Positions 23,660 to 35,289 of a stretch of 64,000 nucleotides of DNA are shown piece by piece (position 1 is the stretch's first letter; each line of letters opens with the position of its first letter). Below the pieces are notes generated by a model. It was given only the letters and a program-made list of their open reading frames with translations, ran no database searches and was not told the DNA's origin. The translations under genes and the position numbers were made by a program. The DNA is from Ailanthus altissimus. Its lineage: Eukaryota > Streptophyta > Magnoliopsida > Sapindales > Simaroubaceae. The stretch covers positions 15,906,501 to 15,970,500 of the forward strand of contig OX327690.1 in assembly GCA_946807835.1 (NCBI GenBank), given 5' to 3'.

Positions 23660-23883
23660 ATGCTGATATGATAATTGATGTTGAGATGTTGTTGTAGTTA
23701 ACAAGTTGATGTTATATTGATGAACAACATGATGATGTTTGATTTCAAGCATGTTAATATTTAGAATTGAACATGTTGATATTTATAATTGTTTATATAA
23801 TATTTGATCATGTTTTAAACCGGATGATTTGGGTACCAGAACAGAAGAAAATTGATTTTCGTGCACAGGGCACAGTAACAGTG

Positions 23884-24192
23884 TCCAACGCTGAGGCGCT
23901 ATCTAATGATCGCTGCAGCGCCAGCCTAATTTTGGCCAGCACCGCGGCGATAGGCTGGGAGTGCTGCGGCGCCCACATACTAGAAACCAGCACTGAGGCG
24001 CTGGGATATGGGCCCTGCAGCGCCAGATAATTTTTGGGCCAGGGCCGCGGTGACAGGTTGTGAGCGCTGTGGCACTCACATACTGGAAACCAGCACCGAG
24101 GTGCTGGATTTTAGACGCTGCAGCGCCAGCCCATTTTGTTTTTCCAACACCACGGCGCTAGCTTCTGGGCACCGCAGCGCCCAAACTATTGT
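23884..24192 (+). repeat. Three GC-rich 103-bp tandem units in the copia leader
   Basis: Units start at 23884, 23987 and 24090, exactly 103 bp apart. Each has CCARCRCYGAGG, then CTGCAGCGCCAG, then a CCGCGG-type core and a GCGGCGCCCA-type tail. The dense GCGC and CTGCAG palindromes contrast with the AT-rich surroundings. They lie between the primer site and gag, so they are in untranslated leader RNA. Related sequence continues to about 24240. The frames at 23767-24030 and 24008-24247 come from this block and are not genes. Confidence 0.85.
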
Positions 24193-24553
24193 TTATAAAC
24201 GCTGCAGCACCCGTTTTCAGCGCCACAGCGTTCGTCACTGTTTCTGAATAATTTTTTATTTATTCATTTATCATGTTTTGACTTGTTTTGTTGCTGTAAT
24301 GTGCTTCAATAGTTGTCATAACATGATGTGATCATTAAAATACGCTAATAATCACAATGAGAGCCCTATTGGTGGGGGTTAGTTGTGATTTCGTATTTCT
24401 TTTGTATAAATTATCTATATTATTCATTTGGATGAAATAAGTATGTAATAAAATCTCTCTTAATCAAATTGTAATATTTTCATTATAAGATAATGTTAAA
24501 TATGATCCGTCTTATCAATACGGTATTATACAAGTCACTTCGATTTTTTCCAA

Positions 24554-24840
24554 GATCGCTAAAGTGTGAGGGATTGATCGGTGTGACATGGGCTATGTCG
24601 TTTAAACATTAGATGTGATAAATATATGTTAAAGTATTACCCTAAATCGCTAAAGTGTGCGGTTAATAACAATAACATATATTTAATGATTGATAAGTAA
24701 ATCTAGAATACATTTATCCTAGATCGCTAAAGTGTGCGAATAAGATGTATTTAGGATCAAGTGTTAAGAGTTACATGAGATGCAATTGATAAGAGTTGTC
24801 TACCTTTTGGGTTTACTAAGGCCTAGATCGCTATAGTGTG
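24554..24840 (+). repeat. Four iterations of a GATCGCTAAAGTGTGCG motif in the copia leader
   Basis: Copies start near 24554, 24644, 24722 and 24826, with spacings of about 90, 78 and 104 bp. The 15-17-bp core is almost invariant while the sequence between is not. Three copies follow CCTA-type sequence. Function is unknown. Candidates are packaging signals, protein-binding sites, or remnants of an old tandem repeat. Confidence 0.75.
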
Positions 24841-25063
24841 CGGCTGAAGTAAATGCCAAAGGGATTCACTTCTCACTATATAGTTTAAAGAATTCTTGAA
24901 CTATCGTTTTCCCGTTTGAGAGATTAAAGGGATTACGTAAAATTATGGGAGGGCGTTTTTAGATTAAAAATTGTATAACTGTTATACCCATGATCTAAAA
25001 CGTTATTTATTAGTGATTGAAATATTCTGCTAACATCTTTTTCTTTTGTCTTGTGAAGATCAA

Positions 25064-25880
25064 ATGGCTTCAAACAACACTTTAGCTCTCATCCTTGATG
25101 CGCACCAACTAAAAAGTGCATAAAATTATGCTGATTGACTTATGAATCTTAGAATAGTTCTAGATTCTGAAAAGCTTGGATATGTTATTGATCATCGCAT
25201 GCCACAAGCTATTTTTGATGATGCTTCTCCAGAAGAAAAGGAGACATATCAGAAATGGTTGGATGACGATTTGAAAGTCAAATCGTACATTCTCGGGTCT
25301 ATGTCTACGGAGCTCTAAATGGAGCATGTCCACATGGATAGTGTTGGGAGTATCATGCTCCACCTAAAAGAGTTATTTGGTGACCGACCTCAATTTGAAA
25401 TGTATAGGGTTGCCAAATCGTTTTTTCAAACTAGACTACCCGAGGGCAGTCCAGTAAGTCATCATGTCCTCAAAATGATTTCATACATTGAGAGGCTGGA
25501 GACCATGGATCTCATACTGAGCAATAGATTGGGGAATAGCTTGATTCTCCAATCACTTCCAGGGTCATTTGCACCGTTCATAATGAACTACAATATGCAA
25601 GGATTGACTCCTACTTATCCTGAACTACATAACATACTAATAACTGCTCAGGATGACATGAACAAAGGGGGCACGGTCCTCTATGTTCAGGGTGCTTCAT
25701 CATCTACCCGAAGGACTTCTAGGAAGTCCAAAGGAAAGAATAAACGGAAAGTAATGCATGCACCCAGAATGGGTCCTCAAAAGTAATACATATCCAAGCA
25801 CCCACGAAAGAACAAAGTGAGTAGAAAATGTTTCCATTACAGTGAGGATGGGCATTGGAAGCGAAACTGCCCAAAGTACC
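25064..25880 (+). pseudogene. Copia gag, broken
   Basis: Starts MASNNTLALILDAHQLKSA, then hits a stop. It continues NYADWLMNLRIVLDSEK, a second stop at 25317-25319, then a long open part (25319-25786) with the copia-type gag core. A third stop precedes the zinc knuckle at 25829-25870, which reads CFHYSEDGHWKRNC. The second cysteine of the CX2C pair is Tyr, so zinc binding should be lost. Gag forms the particle that packages element RNA. Confidence 0.85.
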
Positions 25881-25959
25881 TTGCCATGATTAAGAAGACA
25901 CCATCAGGTATACATTTGCCTTTTATTATATTTCCTTAGCATTTGATGCTAGCATTGGT

Positions 25960-26195
25960 TGAGTATTAGATACTGCTTGTCCTTTTCACATCTGCAATGT
26001 GTTGCAGGGTCAAAAGAAAGTTAGAAAGTTACAACCAGAAGAAGTACAGCTTCGTGTTGGAAATGGAGATTTCCTACAGGTCGAGGCTATTGGATGTTTT
26101 AATTTGATACTTCCATGTAATAAAATTGTTGTATTGAATAATTGTTATTATGTGCCAAACATTATCCGGTAAATTATTTCAATTCCTGTATTGGA
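25960..26195 (+). pseudogene. Copia protease region, broken
   Basis: LDTACPFHIC at about 25966-25995 marks the aspartic-protease active site (DTA here; DTG is the more usual form). It is followed by VQLRVGNGDFLQVEAIG and a NCYYVPNI segment before a stop. The region between the zinc knuckle and this motif has stops and probably deletions. In a working element this enzyme cuts the Gag-Pol polyprotein. Confidence 0.7.
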
Positions 26196-27090
26196 CAATG
26201 AAGGATATCATATGCATGTTAGGAATCATTCCTTATGTTTGTATGATTTGGATAATGTTTTGTTAGCTGAATGTCAGTTAATAAATGGGCATTACATATT
26301 AGATACAACAGGAAATGTCATGAATGTACAAGTGAATGCTAAAAATAGTGCGGGAACTTTAAATGATACAGAATTGTGGCATATGAGATTAGGTCATATA
26401 GGGGTAAAACACCTATCCCGTCTGGTTAAGGATGGTCGGATACCTGATCTGACCATAGAATCATATCCAGTTTGTGAATCTTGTATTCAAGGGAAAATGA
26501 CCAAGGCTCCATTTATTGGTGTTAGACACCGGGCCACTGATTTGTTGGAACTAATACATAGTGATGTATGTGGTCTAATAAATCACACTGCGATGGGTGA
26601 TTTTTGATACTTTGTTATCTTTATCGATGATCTGTCATGATATGGATATGTGTTTCTTATCAAACACAAGTCAGAAACTTTTGAAAAGTTCAAAGAGTTT
26701 CGAAATGAAGTAGAGAAACAAACCGGAATGTATATCAAATGCCTTAGATCATGTCGAGGTGGTGAATACATGAGCAGTGAATTTTTGGATTATTTAAAGG
26801 AGAATGGGATTCTCGCTCAGTATAGTCCTCCAGGTACTCCACAACACAATGGTGTTTCGGAGAGGAGGAATCGGACTTTATTGGATATGGTTAGATCGAT
26901 GATGAGCTTCACTGATCTCCCTGAATATCTATGGGGGTATGCACTAGAAACTGCTGCTCATATATTGAATAGAGTTTCATCAAAAGCATTCCATCCACTC
27001 CACATGAGATATGGACTGGAAGGAAACCAAGTCTTAAATATGTTAGATTTGGGGTTGTCCTGCTTACGTAAAAGTTACGCAACAGGATAA
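26191..27090 (+). pseudogene. Copia integrase, broken, second catalytic Asp changed
   Basis: The GAG-pre-integrase zinc module is visible (LWHMRLGHIGVKHL ... CESCIQGKM). The core has LELIHSDVCG with the first Asp, then stops at 26606-26608 and 26637-26639. The second motif reads SCRGGEY where SDRGGEY is usual, so the second catalytic Asp is Cys. The third, GVSERRNRTLLDMVRSMM, keeps Glu. A frame change occurs after LDLG near 27050-27090. Integrase inserts the cDNA into the chromosome, and this copy should be inactive. Confidence 0.85.
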
Positions 27091-28978
27091 ACTTGCACCT
27101 AAAGGTTACAAGTATAGGTTCATTGAATATCCCAAGAATTCAATGGGATACCAATTCTATGATCCAGAAGAACGAAACGTGTTTGTATCTCGTTATACCA
27201 CTTTTCTAGAGAAAGAGTTTCTCCTGAATCGTGGAGATTGTAGAAAGATTGAGTTAGATGAACTCAATCAGAATGAAAATGAACCAACAATGGAACTTCA
27301 GGCTCAATCAAGCAGAATACCTTTGACACACCCTCCACGTAAGTCAGAAAGGATATCAAGGCTACCTGAAAGGTATGGTTCCATATCTAAAGGTGCTCTT
27401 GATGTTTTCTTGATTGAAGAAAAAGATCCTTTAACTTACAAAGAGGCGATGTTGGACATCGATTCGGAAAAATGGCAAGAGGCCATGAAATCTGAAATTG
27501 ACTCAATGCATCACAATCAAGTCTGGGACTTGGTTGAGCTTCCTGAAGGAATTATTCCTATCTGTTGTAAATGGATTTATAAACGGAAGCGAGGGCTCGA
27601 TGGGAAAGTGGAGACTTTCAAAGCTTGATTGGTGGCGAAAGGTTATACTCAACAATCTGGGATCGACTATGAGGAAACCTTCTCACTAGTAGCGATGCTT
27701 AAGTCGATTCGGATTTTACTAGCAATTGCTGCATATTATGACTATGAAATTTGGCAAATGGATGTGAAAACAGCGTTCTTAAATGGATATCTTGAGGAAG
27801 AAATCTATATGGAACAACCCGAAGGTTTTACATCCAGCCAAACTTCTGGTCTAGTATGTAAACTGAAGAAGTCTATCTATGGACTTAAGCAAGCTTCCCG
27901 AAGCTGGAATCTTCATTTTGATGAGGTAATCAGAGGGTCTGGTTTCATCAAGAACGAAGAAGAATCATGTGTATATAAAAAGAGCAGTGGGAGTATGGTA
28001 GTCTTCTTGGTTCTATATATGGATGACATACTCATTATCGGAAACGATATTGGTATGTTGCAATCAGTCAAAAGTTACCTGAGTAAGAATTTTTTCATGA
28101 AGGATTTGGGAGAGGCTTCCTATATACCAGGTATAAAGTTTTATAGAGATAGAGCTAGGAGGCTTATAGGACTCTCTCAATCATCGTACATTGATAATGT
28201 CTTGGAAAGATATAGTTTTAGTAACTGTAAGACAGTTAACATACCTTTTAGACATAGCATTCATCTTTCGAGGAAAATGTATCTTCAGAGTGAAGATGAA
28301 AAGGTTAGAATGTCTAGCATACCTTATGCATCCGCTGTGGGAAGTCTGATGTATGCCATGATATGTACGAGACCTGATATTAGTATAGCTGTAAGTGTTA
28401 CAAGCCACTATCAGTCTGATCCAGGCGAAGGCCATTGGATGGCAGTGAAACATGTCCTAAAATATCTTAAGGGTACTAAGGACAAGTTTTTGATTTATGG
28501 AGAAAATGACCTAGTGTTAAGAGGATACACAGATTCAGATTTCCAATCTGATCTAAATGATTGAAAGTCTACATCTAGATATGTATTCATTCTCAATGGT
28601 GCTGCAGCCAGTTGGAAGAGTAACAAACAGTCATCAACCGCTGATTCCACAACAGAGGCAGAATATATTGTAGCATCAGAAGCAACAAAAGAAGCGGTTT
28701 GGATACGCAAATTTGTCGCTGAACTTGGAATAGTTCCAAGTTCAATGGATCCTATACCATTGTTCTGTGACAACAACGAAGCCATTGCACAAGCAAAAGA
28801 GCCAAGAGCACACCAAAAGTCTAAGCATGTAGAAAGAAAATACCATGTCATAAGAGAAATCTTGACTAGATGAGATGTAATAGTTCGTAGAGTAGACTCT
28901 ATGAATAATGTAGTGGACCCACTTACTAAGGCTTTAACTCTAAAAATATTTGAAAGACATGTAGAGTAAATGGGTATT
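27080..28978 (+). pseudogene. Copia reverse transcriptase and RNase H, broken
   Basis: After the integrase C-terminal segment (GYQFYDPEERNVFVSRY) comes the RT: YKEAMLDIDSEKWQEAMKSE, WQMDVKTAFLNGYLEEEIYM near 27755, SIYGLKQASRSWN, and the catalytic YMDD near 28015. RNase H follows with GYTDSDFQSD near 28525, TEAEYIVASEATKEAVW near 28660 and LFCDNNEAI near 28762. Stops at 27626-27628, 28562-28564 and 28871-28873 break it; the first two replace positions where Arg is usual (TGA for CGA). The longest open part is 27629-28564. Confidence 0.9.
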
Positions 28979-29000
28979 AGATATCATCGTGAATGGCACT

Positions 29001-29015
29001 AAAGCAAGTGGGAGT
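29001..29015 (+). other. Polypurine tract of the copia element
   Basis: AAAGCAAGTGGGAGT abuts the 3' LTR start at 29016, the usual place for the plus-strand primer. It is purine-rich but not pure. Confidence 0.7.
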
Positions 29016-31289
29016 TGTTAGGATTTGTGCTTACGTGCCATCCCTATTATGTATAAATATTTGTTTTACGTTTATACATTTATGATTTCAATATATCACT
29101 AATTTTTTTATTTACAAATATGATAAGATGCTTGTAACGTTTTAGACATTGTATGATCTGAAAGAGTTCAGATCTGATCTAAAGGAGTTTAGATCAGAAC
29201 TTAAGAGTCAATAAAATCTAAAGAGTTAGAGCCTTGTCTGAAATAGGACAAAGACCTAAGAATATATTAATAATGACATAGTTGCAATGGGTTGCAAATG
29301 GTGCTAGAAAATGTTGTTATGCAAATATGTTCTTAAATTTAATGTTCTTGATCTATCTTCACTAATGCGGGTCTGTTAGTGAAGACCTTAATATATATAT
29401 ATCAGTGTATGTCTATATCTAGATAGTCCAGATGGTTAGTCTTAGTAGACCATGAGTTTAGTGGAAACTCGTATAGAGATACAAGTATTCAGTAAGGACT
29501 GAATATTGAACAGACTCACAAAGATCTTCAATAGACATCTCATAAAGCCGTCAATGGAGGATCTTTCGAGTTGAGTAGTATTCGTGGTCCTTAGACCTGA
29601 GTGCCACGGTGGACTTGTGAGTGATCCACCATACTTTGGTTCCACACATGTTAGATACCTTTTATGATCTGACCGCTGGGTGTCGCTGGGTATGGTCCGA
29701 TGCTCATAGAGTCCGGTGTATACAGATATGGAATCCATCAACTTAATTGGGTAAATAAAATATCCTACAACTCCAAGATTTTTTTTCTACAAAGTCTTAT
29801 GGCCATAAGCAGACATCCAAGAATTAATTTTATTCTTGAAAAAATAATATCGTAAAAGTGTTTACGGATATTATTTATTGAAATACAAATCTAGAGATAA
29901 GTTTATGGTTGAGCACATGGAGACTTGACGGTGTTGATCTATATCTCCGCTCTTCTAGGATATTTATGATGGAAGGATTATACGAATATGTTATAACCTC
30001 AACTTGTATGGTCTAATGCGCCGTTTTGTAATATCTGTAATATGTGTGTGGGATATTGTTCACAAACGTGTGAAATAGTTTCATATGACAAATCGGACAT
30101 GGACCTAGAGAGTCTCACAATATGAAGTGTACTCGTTGTGCACTGGGGCAGCTAATTGGATTGAACAATTGATCCAACAATTTTCAGCAAAATGAAAAAT
30201 GTTTCAAGGTTCCTTTTATTATTCACTTGTCAATAATTGAAGGTAAAACACATTATTAGTTTACAAGAGTTGTTAACCAATAAGAAATTGACAAGTGACA
30301 TAATCTTGCTCCATAAATAATTTACCATGTATTTACCTATTTACCTTGCTTGGTAAATACATATATGGTAAATGTAAATATTCAAAATAGTTTTGAATTA
30401 TTAATATTTTATATATTAATCAAATTATTATTATTAATTGGAATAAGTGGCAAACACTATTTACTAATGAAAAATACACTTGTTATTAATAATAAGGAAT
30501 GTTGACAATTTAGTAATTCTTAAATGATGCACTAAGGAAGTGGTAAAACTACTTAACATTGATTAAATGCTATTTACTCTTTAGAAATTGATTCAAATGG
30601 TTGAATCAAATTGGTAAGTGAAAAATATGATAGATTAATGTTTGTAATGGCAAACATGGTTAAGTGGTGATGGAGCACTAAGAGAAATCATTCTTTGCAC
30701 TTAAGAAAGAATTGAAAGAGTTCAATTTGTAGAAGAAAAAAAAGAGTGAATTTCGTTCAAGGAGAAAGAATAGAGAATTGAGAGCATTTCCTAAGTGTTT
30801 TTCTCAAAGTGTTGAGAGAAAATACAAAGGCTTACCAAGGTTTAACATAAAGAATTGTAAAGAACAAAAGAAAACTCTTAACTCTTCTCATCTCTTGGTA
30901 GTAATTACTCATGTAGACAAATTGTTTTAAGTGTTAAAACAATTCTTTGCTGGAAATTCAAGGCTGCCATTCTAACTTCACAATCCCACCGGATTTAGTT
31001 GTGAACTAGAATTGTGCAAGGGAACACTTCAAGGTGAGCTCAACAAATTGAAGCTTGGAGTTCTTGAAGAATTGTAAAGCTACCTTCATAACCGGGTAGG
31101 TTATTTATTTGTTATTCATTTTATATCATGCGTGAAATATATATGAGATATATATGTACTTGAATGATCATACATGTAATTACATGCTTGAATTTGTTAC
31201 ATATTGTATAATATGTATGAATACTTCCGTTGCGTATTTAATTTTTGAAATTATATGCATCTATACACATCACACACCATATCACAACA
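29016..31289 (+). mobile_element. 3' LTR of the copia element
   Basis: It is 2274 bp, starting TGTTAGGATTTGTGC and ending CACAACA, collinear with the 5' LTR. It keeps the TG start that the 5' copy lost. The frame at 29442-29741 is the counterpart of the one at 21763 and is a shadow. Confidence 0.9.
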
Positions 31290-32645
31290 GAATAATGGCC
31301 ACCTAAATTAATTTTTACCTAACAAATATAATTACTTTAATTATAATGGGTAAATAAATATACAATCCGAGGGATCTCGAAACAATCGTTCTATTTTGTT
31401 AAAATTTATTGGATCGAATTATTCAATCCAATCCACCATCCTAGTGCGCAACAAGTACACTTCATATTGTGAGACTCTTTAGGTTCACACCTGATTTGTC
31501 ATATGGATTTCCTTCATACGTCTATGAACGATGTCCCACACATACGTTACGAATATTACAAATCAACTTGTTAGACCATGCAAGTTGAGGTTATTGCATA
31601 TTCATATAATCCTTCCATTAATTTATATCCTTGAAGAGCAGAGATATAGATCATCACCGTTAAATCTCTATTTGCTCAATTATGAACTTATTTCTAGATT
31701 TATATTTCACTAAAACAATATCCACAAACACTTTTGTGATATTATTTATTCTTTCGGAAAATATTTTTCGAGGCTTATGCTTATGGCCACAAGACTTTCT
31801 GAAATACACTCTTGGAGCATCAGGATATACAACACGCTCATATGAGCTGATGGATCCCATATCTACGTACACCGGACTCCATGAGCATCGAACCATACTC
31901 AGCGACACCCAACGGTTAGACCATGAAAGATTTCTGACATGTGTGGAACCAAATCATGGTGGATCACTCACAAGCCCACCATAGGGCTCAGGTCAAAGGA
32001 CCACAAATACTACTCAAGTCGAAAGACTTTTCATTAACGGCTTCATGAGATGTCTATTGGAGGTTCTCGTGAGTTTGTTCAATATCTAGTCTTTACTTAA
32101 TACCTGCATCTCTATACGAGTTTCATACTAAGCTCATGGTTTGCTAAGACTAACCATTTGGACCATCCAGATATAAAAATACACTAATCTATATTAATGA
32201 ATTTCACCGATAGACTCGCATCGATGAAATTAAATTAGGAACATTGTGTTTGGGAACATACTTGCATAATGACATTTTCTAACACAATCTGCAACTCCTT
32301 GCAGTTATGTCATTACTATTATATTCTCATATCATTATCCCATTTCAGATAAAGCTCTAACTCCTTAGATTTCGCTAATTATATGAACATGCTAACTCTT
32401 ACCATCACTAACTCTTAGTAACACTAACTCTTAGTATTTATAACTATTAGCATTGCTAACTCTTAGCACTGATCTAAACTCCTTTAGAACATATCTAAAT
32501 TCCTTCAGATCATACAATTTTTGAAACGTTATAAGCATCTTACCATTTTAATTATAAATAATATTAATAATTTTATTAAAAATAATAATTATATAAATAT
32601 TATCATTAAATATTTATACATTTCATGTAAGCACAAATTCTAATA
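31290..32645 (-). mobile_element. Minus-strand LTR (copia family), right part of the split solo LTR
   Basis: Continuation of 20736-21358. Reverse-complemented, it carries the LTR's 5' part, ending at 32645 with TATTAGAATTTGTGC (TG changed to TA). Landmarks such as the GTGCGCAACAAGTACAC and CCACCATGATTTGG complements match the plus-strand LTRs with many differences. Frames at 31531-31984 are shadows. Confidence 0.75.
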
Positions 32646-32650
32646 ATAAT

Positions 32651-33440
32651 TTTATTTTTTTTAGGCAAACACTACTAATCCATTTTATTTAATTATATTA
32701 AAAATTTTATTAAGGTGATTAAAATGTTCAGTAATATTGTTAGAAAATATTAATACATCGTTAATATAGATTATTGAGAATTTTGAATAAATATTAAATA
32801 TATTATTCATTATATTTTGAAACTTTGATGGAGCATTTTTAAGTCCCGAGGACATTCCATTTATATTGGTCAAATGAAACATTAAAAGCAATTTTATATT
32901 TGTCCTCTTTTTTTATTTGAATTTTTTAAAATTTTAATTTCAAATCAAATTTTGAGAATATTTGCATTATAAAGTCTTTTAGGAAGATTCCTTTTATTAG
33001 GAATTAGATATCTTATCCATTAAAAAAAGTTTATTTAAAAGTTTATAATTTATAACTAGTCTGGGTGTTGCTCTTTCTTTGGACATAGAAAGCAGAGTAT
33101 TACCAAGGTAATTTTGATTTTCTAATTAATTTTTTTTATCTAAAAGCAATTGAATTTCTTTTTTATAATATTATAGTAATTCATGACTCATTTGGATGGG
33201 TATAGCTTTTGTTGGGATAAATTTTAAATTCTTTAATATAATAAAGGCTTACTGTATGTTTCTTGCAATCCCAAAAGGCATAAAAGATCATAACAAATTT
33301 CTTTGATGAAGAAATTCTCTAAAATTTTTATCTTTTCTTGAATTTCTCTTGATTCTAATTGTTGTTCTATTCTAAGACAATTTAGTTCTTCAGTTAGAAA
33401 TTTAATATGTCATTTTTTATTATTAATTAAATTAATACTT
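32651..33440 (-). pseudogene. Pararetroviral reverse transcriptase, N-terminal and catalytic part, broken
   Basis: Reading leftward, GLKNAPSKFQNIMN at about 32840 and IIYINDVLIFSNN at about 32760 are RT motifs. The usual catalytic YIDD reads YIND, so one metal-binding Asp is Asn. HFNHLNKIFNIIK and NGLVV follow up to the insertion point at 32650. Upstream to 33440 the frame is interrupted repeatedly. The C-terminal half is at 20735-20040. Confidence 0.8.
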
Positions 33441-33459
33441 GTATAAATGGCTTAAGCCT

Positions 33460-33924
33460 TTAATTCATTAATTTCTTTTTCTTTGGTGATAATAGAAATT
33501 TAAATTTTATAATTTTATCTAAATTTTGAGTTGTCATTCCAATTGAATCTACTGTAAAAGGATATATATGACTAAGGAATGGTGTACCTAGAATTAGCCT
33601 ATGAGTGATGTCTTTAACTAGAATGAATGTGTTTTTGAAGTAAAGTCCATCTTGACATATATGAGCGTTTGATAACTTAATATTTAGTCTATTGTCTGAT
33701 GCACCGTGTAATTTTTCTAATGTTTTTTCATAGTATTTAGTAGGAATTATTCCTTCTTGAATATAATTTTGATCGGCTCCTGAATCTATTAATCCTATTG
33801 TCTGAATGGTATAATTATTATTTATTACCAGTGTTATCAAGCAAGCCCATTTTTTAAATTCTATTTTCGTAATTGAATTGATAAAGTTATTCTCTTTTGA
33901 TTGTGAAGTTGATGATTGCGTCAT
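33460..33924 (-). pseudogene. Pararetroviral aspartic protease
   Basis: A 154-codon open frame with the active-site motif LIDSGADQNYI near residue 46, a flap region, and LILGTPFLSHIYPF near residue 112, the hydrophobic-Gly motif of retropepsins. It sits between the zinc-knuckle region and the RT, as in caulimovirids, where it processes the polyprotein. The Met used is arbitrary because the protein is normally cut from a longer chain. It is open here, but its neighbours are broken. Confidence 0.85.
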
Positions 33925-33929
33925 GATAA

Positions 33930-34545
33930 AATGATTAGAATTTTGAAGATTTGAAATTATTATTCTCGTTTCGAAGATATTTTATTTATAATTTTATTTC
34001 TCTTATTTCTTCTTGCAAGTCTTGAATAGTTACCTTTTTTGTTTGGTTTTGAAATTTATTGAAGATGTTTTTGATATTATAGGGTTCTAGATTTGTTGTA
34101 CTATATTTTCTTCTAATATTATATCTTTTAATTTTAATAAATATTATTTTTTAATTTCTTCATATTGAATTTAACTATGATATCTAATAAGATCGTTTTT
34201 TTATCATTAGTAATTACATTTATTTGCCTGCATGAGCATGAGCATGAGCGGGATTTTATATAGTTACCTGAACTAGTTGAGTCTTGCAAATAATCACTTG
34301 AGCAGTTTTCTTGGACTTCGAATATTTGATCTTCTTTAGATTCAGAAATTATTAAATCTTGTTACGGTGATTCACTATTTAGACAGTTTAATATTTGTTC
34401 TATCTAACGATAGCTCATTTCTCTTTTTTGACAATTCTATAATAATGGCTTTTTTTTTTCACATTTGAAATAAGTAAGTTTCTTTTAGGAGTAGTAATGG
34501 ATTTCATTTATTTAGTTTAAGTGTTTAAAATATTCTTTTATATTT
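33930..34545 (-). pseudogene. Pararetroviral zinc-knuckle and linker region, broken
   Basis: Near 34480-34430 the minus strand reads YFKC, a Lys-rich stretch, a stop, then NCQKREM, a damaged CCHC knuckle. It is followed by an acidic DQIFEVQEN segment, a Ser/Cys-rich SCSCSC stretch (from a GAGCAT-like hexanucleotide run at about 34231-34251) and NVITNDKKTILLDI. This arrangement resembles the end of coat protein and start of protease in related endogenous viruses. Confidence 0.6.
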
Positions 34546-34557
34546 TATAATATTATT

Positions 34558-35253
34558 GGAGGCTCCGTCCGTTAGTGTTTATTATTTTTATAATAAAATT
34601 TTTTTAATATTTTAAAATTACGATTTTATTCATGTATTGTTATACGTATATTTAAAAAAATATTTAATTAATTAAAAAAATTATTTTATCTTTATTTATT
34701 TATGAAAAATCAAAAATATCTTCACCTCCTTCTCTAATCACTATTCTTCTTTCTCAAAAAAATTGTTCTCTATTCTTGAATTATGTGCTTGATGAGAAAA
34801 TAGATGAAAATACTCGTAGGCCATTTTCGCCTTCAATTATGGTGACTGTGCACTTTTTTTATGTGTGGTAATGCCGATTTATGAGACTATTAAGGCTTAG
34901 GTGGAGAGTAGTAGGAATCCATTCGGCTTGGAGGAACTATGATGATATAAATGAAGACTTTTGGAGTAGGGGGGTTGAAATGGCCTATAGATAGATTATA
35001 GGAGAGTGGGGGAAATTGGGTTTGTGTAGCAGCGGTCGTTTTAGAATGTGTTTAGGAGTTTCGATAAGCTTTGGGTTTTGTTGATACTGTTTTTGCAGGC
35101 TTCTGCTATTACCGCTTGGGTAAGTACAGATTTTCCTCTGGCAAGCCGTGGATGTCCGTGATGTTAAGGTTTTTATCACTTCGGGTGGACTTAGGTTTTT
35201 GCAATCGGTGCTTGATGCTAGGACTTAGTAAATATTATTGGACGGGAGTCTCC
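34558..35253. mobile_element. Short TIR element inside the pararetrovirus
   Basis: The left end GGAGGCTCCGTCCGTTA and the reverse complement of the right end, GGAGACTCCCGTCCAATA, form an imperfect inverted repeat. It splits the viral coat and zinc-knuckle regions. No clear target duplication is visible in the AT-rich flanks, so the superfamily is uncertain. Inside, TTTTTGCAG followed 21 bp later by GTAAGTACAG (near 35090-35130) looks like acceptor and donor splice sites around a tiny exon, hinting at captured gene sequence, but no protein is recognisable. Confidence 0.5.
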
Positions 35254-35289
35254 AAAAATATTTTAAAAATAATAAGTTATTTTATACAT

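Larger units (their letters stand above)
21359..31289 (+). mobile_element. Full-length Ty1/copia retrotransposon, decayed
   Basis: A 9.9-kb element has LTRs at 21359-23645 and 29016-31289, a tRNA-Met primer site at 23648, a leader with repeats, and gag, protease, integrase, RT and RNase H in the copia order, with a purine tract before the 3' LTR. Both LTRs contain the same landmarks and differ by scattered, mostly transition changes and an AT-repeat length difference. No exact 5-bp target duplication is found (AATTC left, GAATA right). Coding frames are broken at many points. Tork/TAR-type lineage is my guess from the integrase and RT style. Confidence 0.9.

Noticed and set aside
21341..31294. 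GAATA as the target duplication of the copia element (21341-21345 and 31290-31294).
   Set aside because: The left GAATA is 13 bp away from the LTR start. The adjacent 5-mer is AATTC, so no duplication can be claimed.
34231..34251. GAGCAT-like hexanucleotide run as a functional repeat.
   Set aside because: It encodes the Ser/Cys-rich stretch of the viral linker and is a short low-complexity run.
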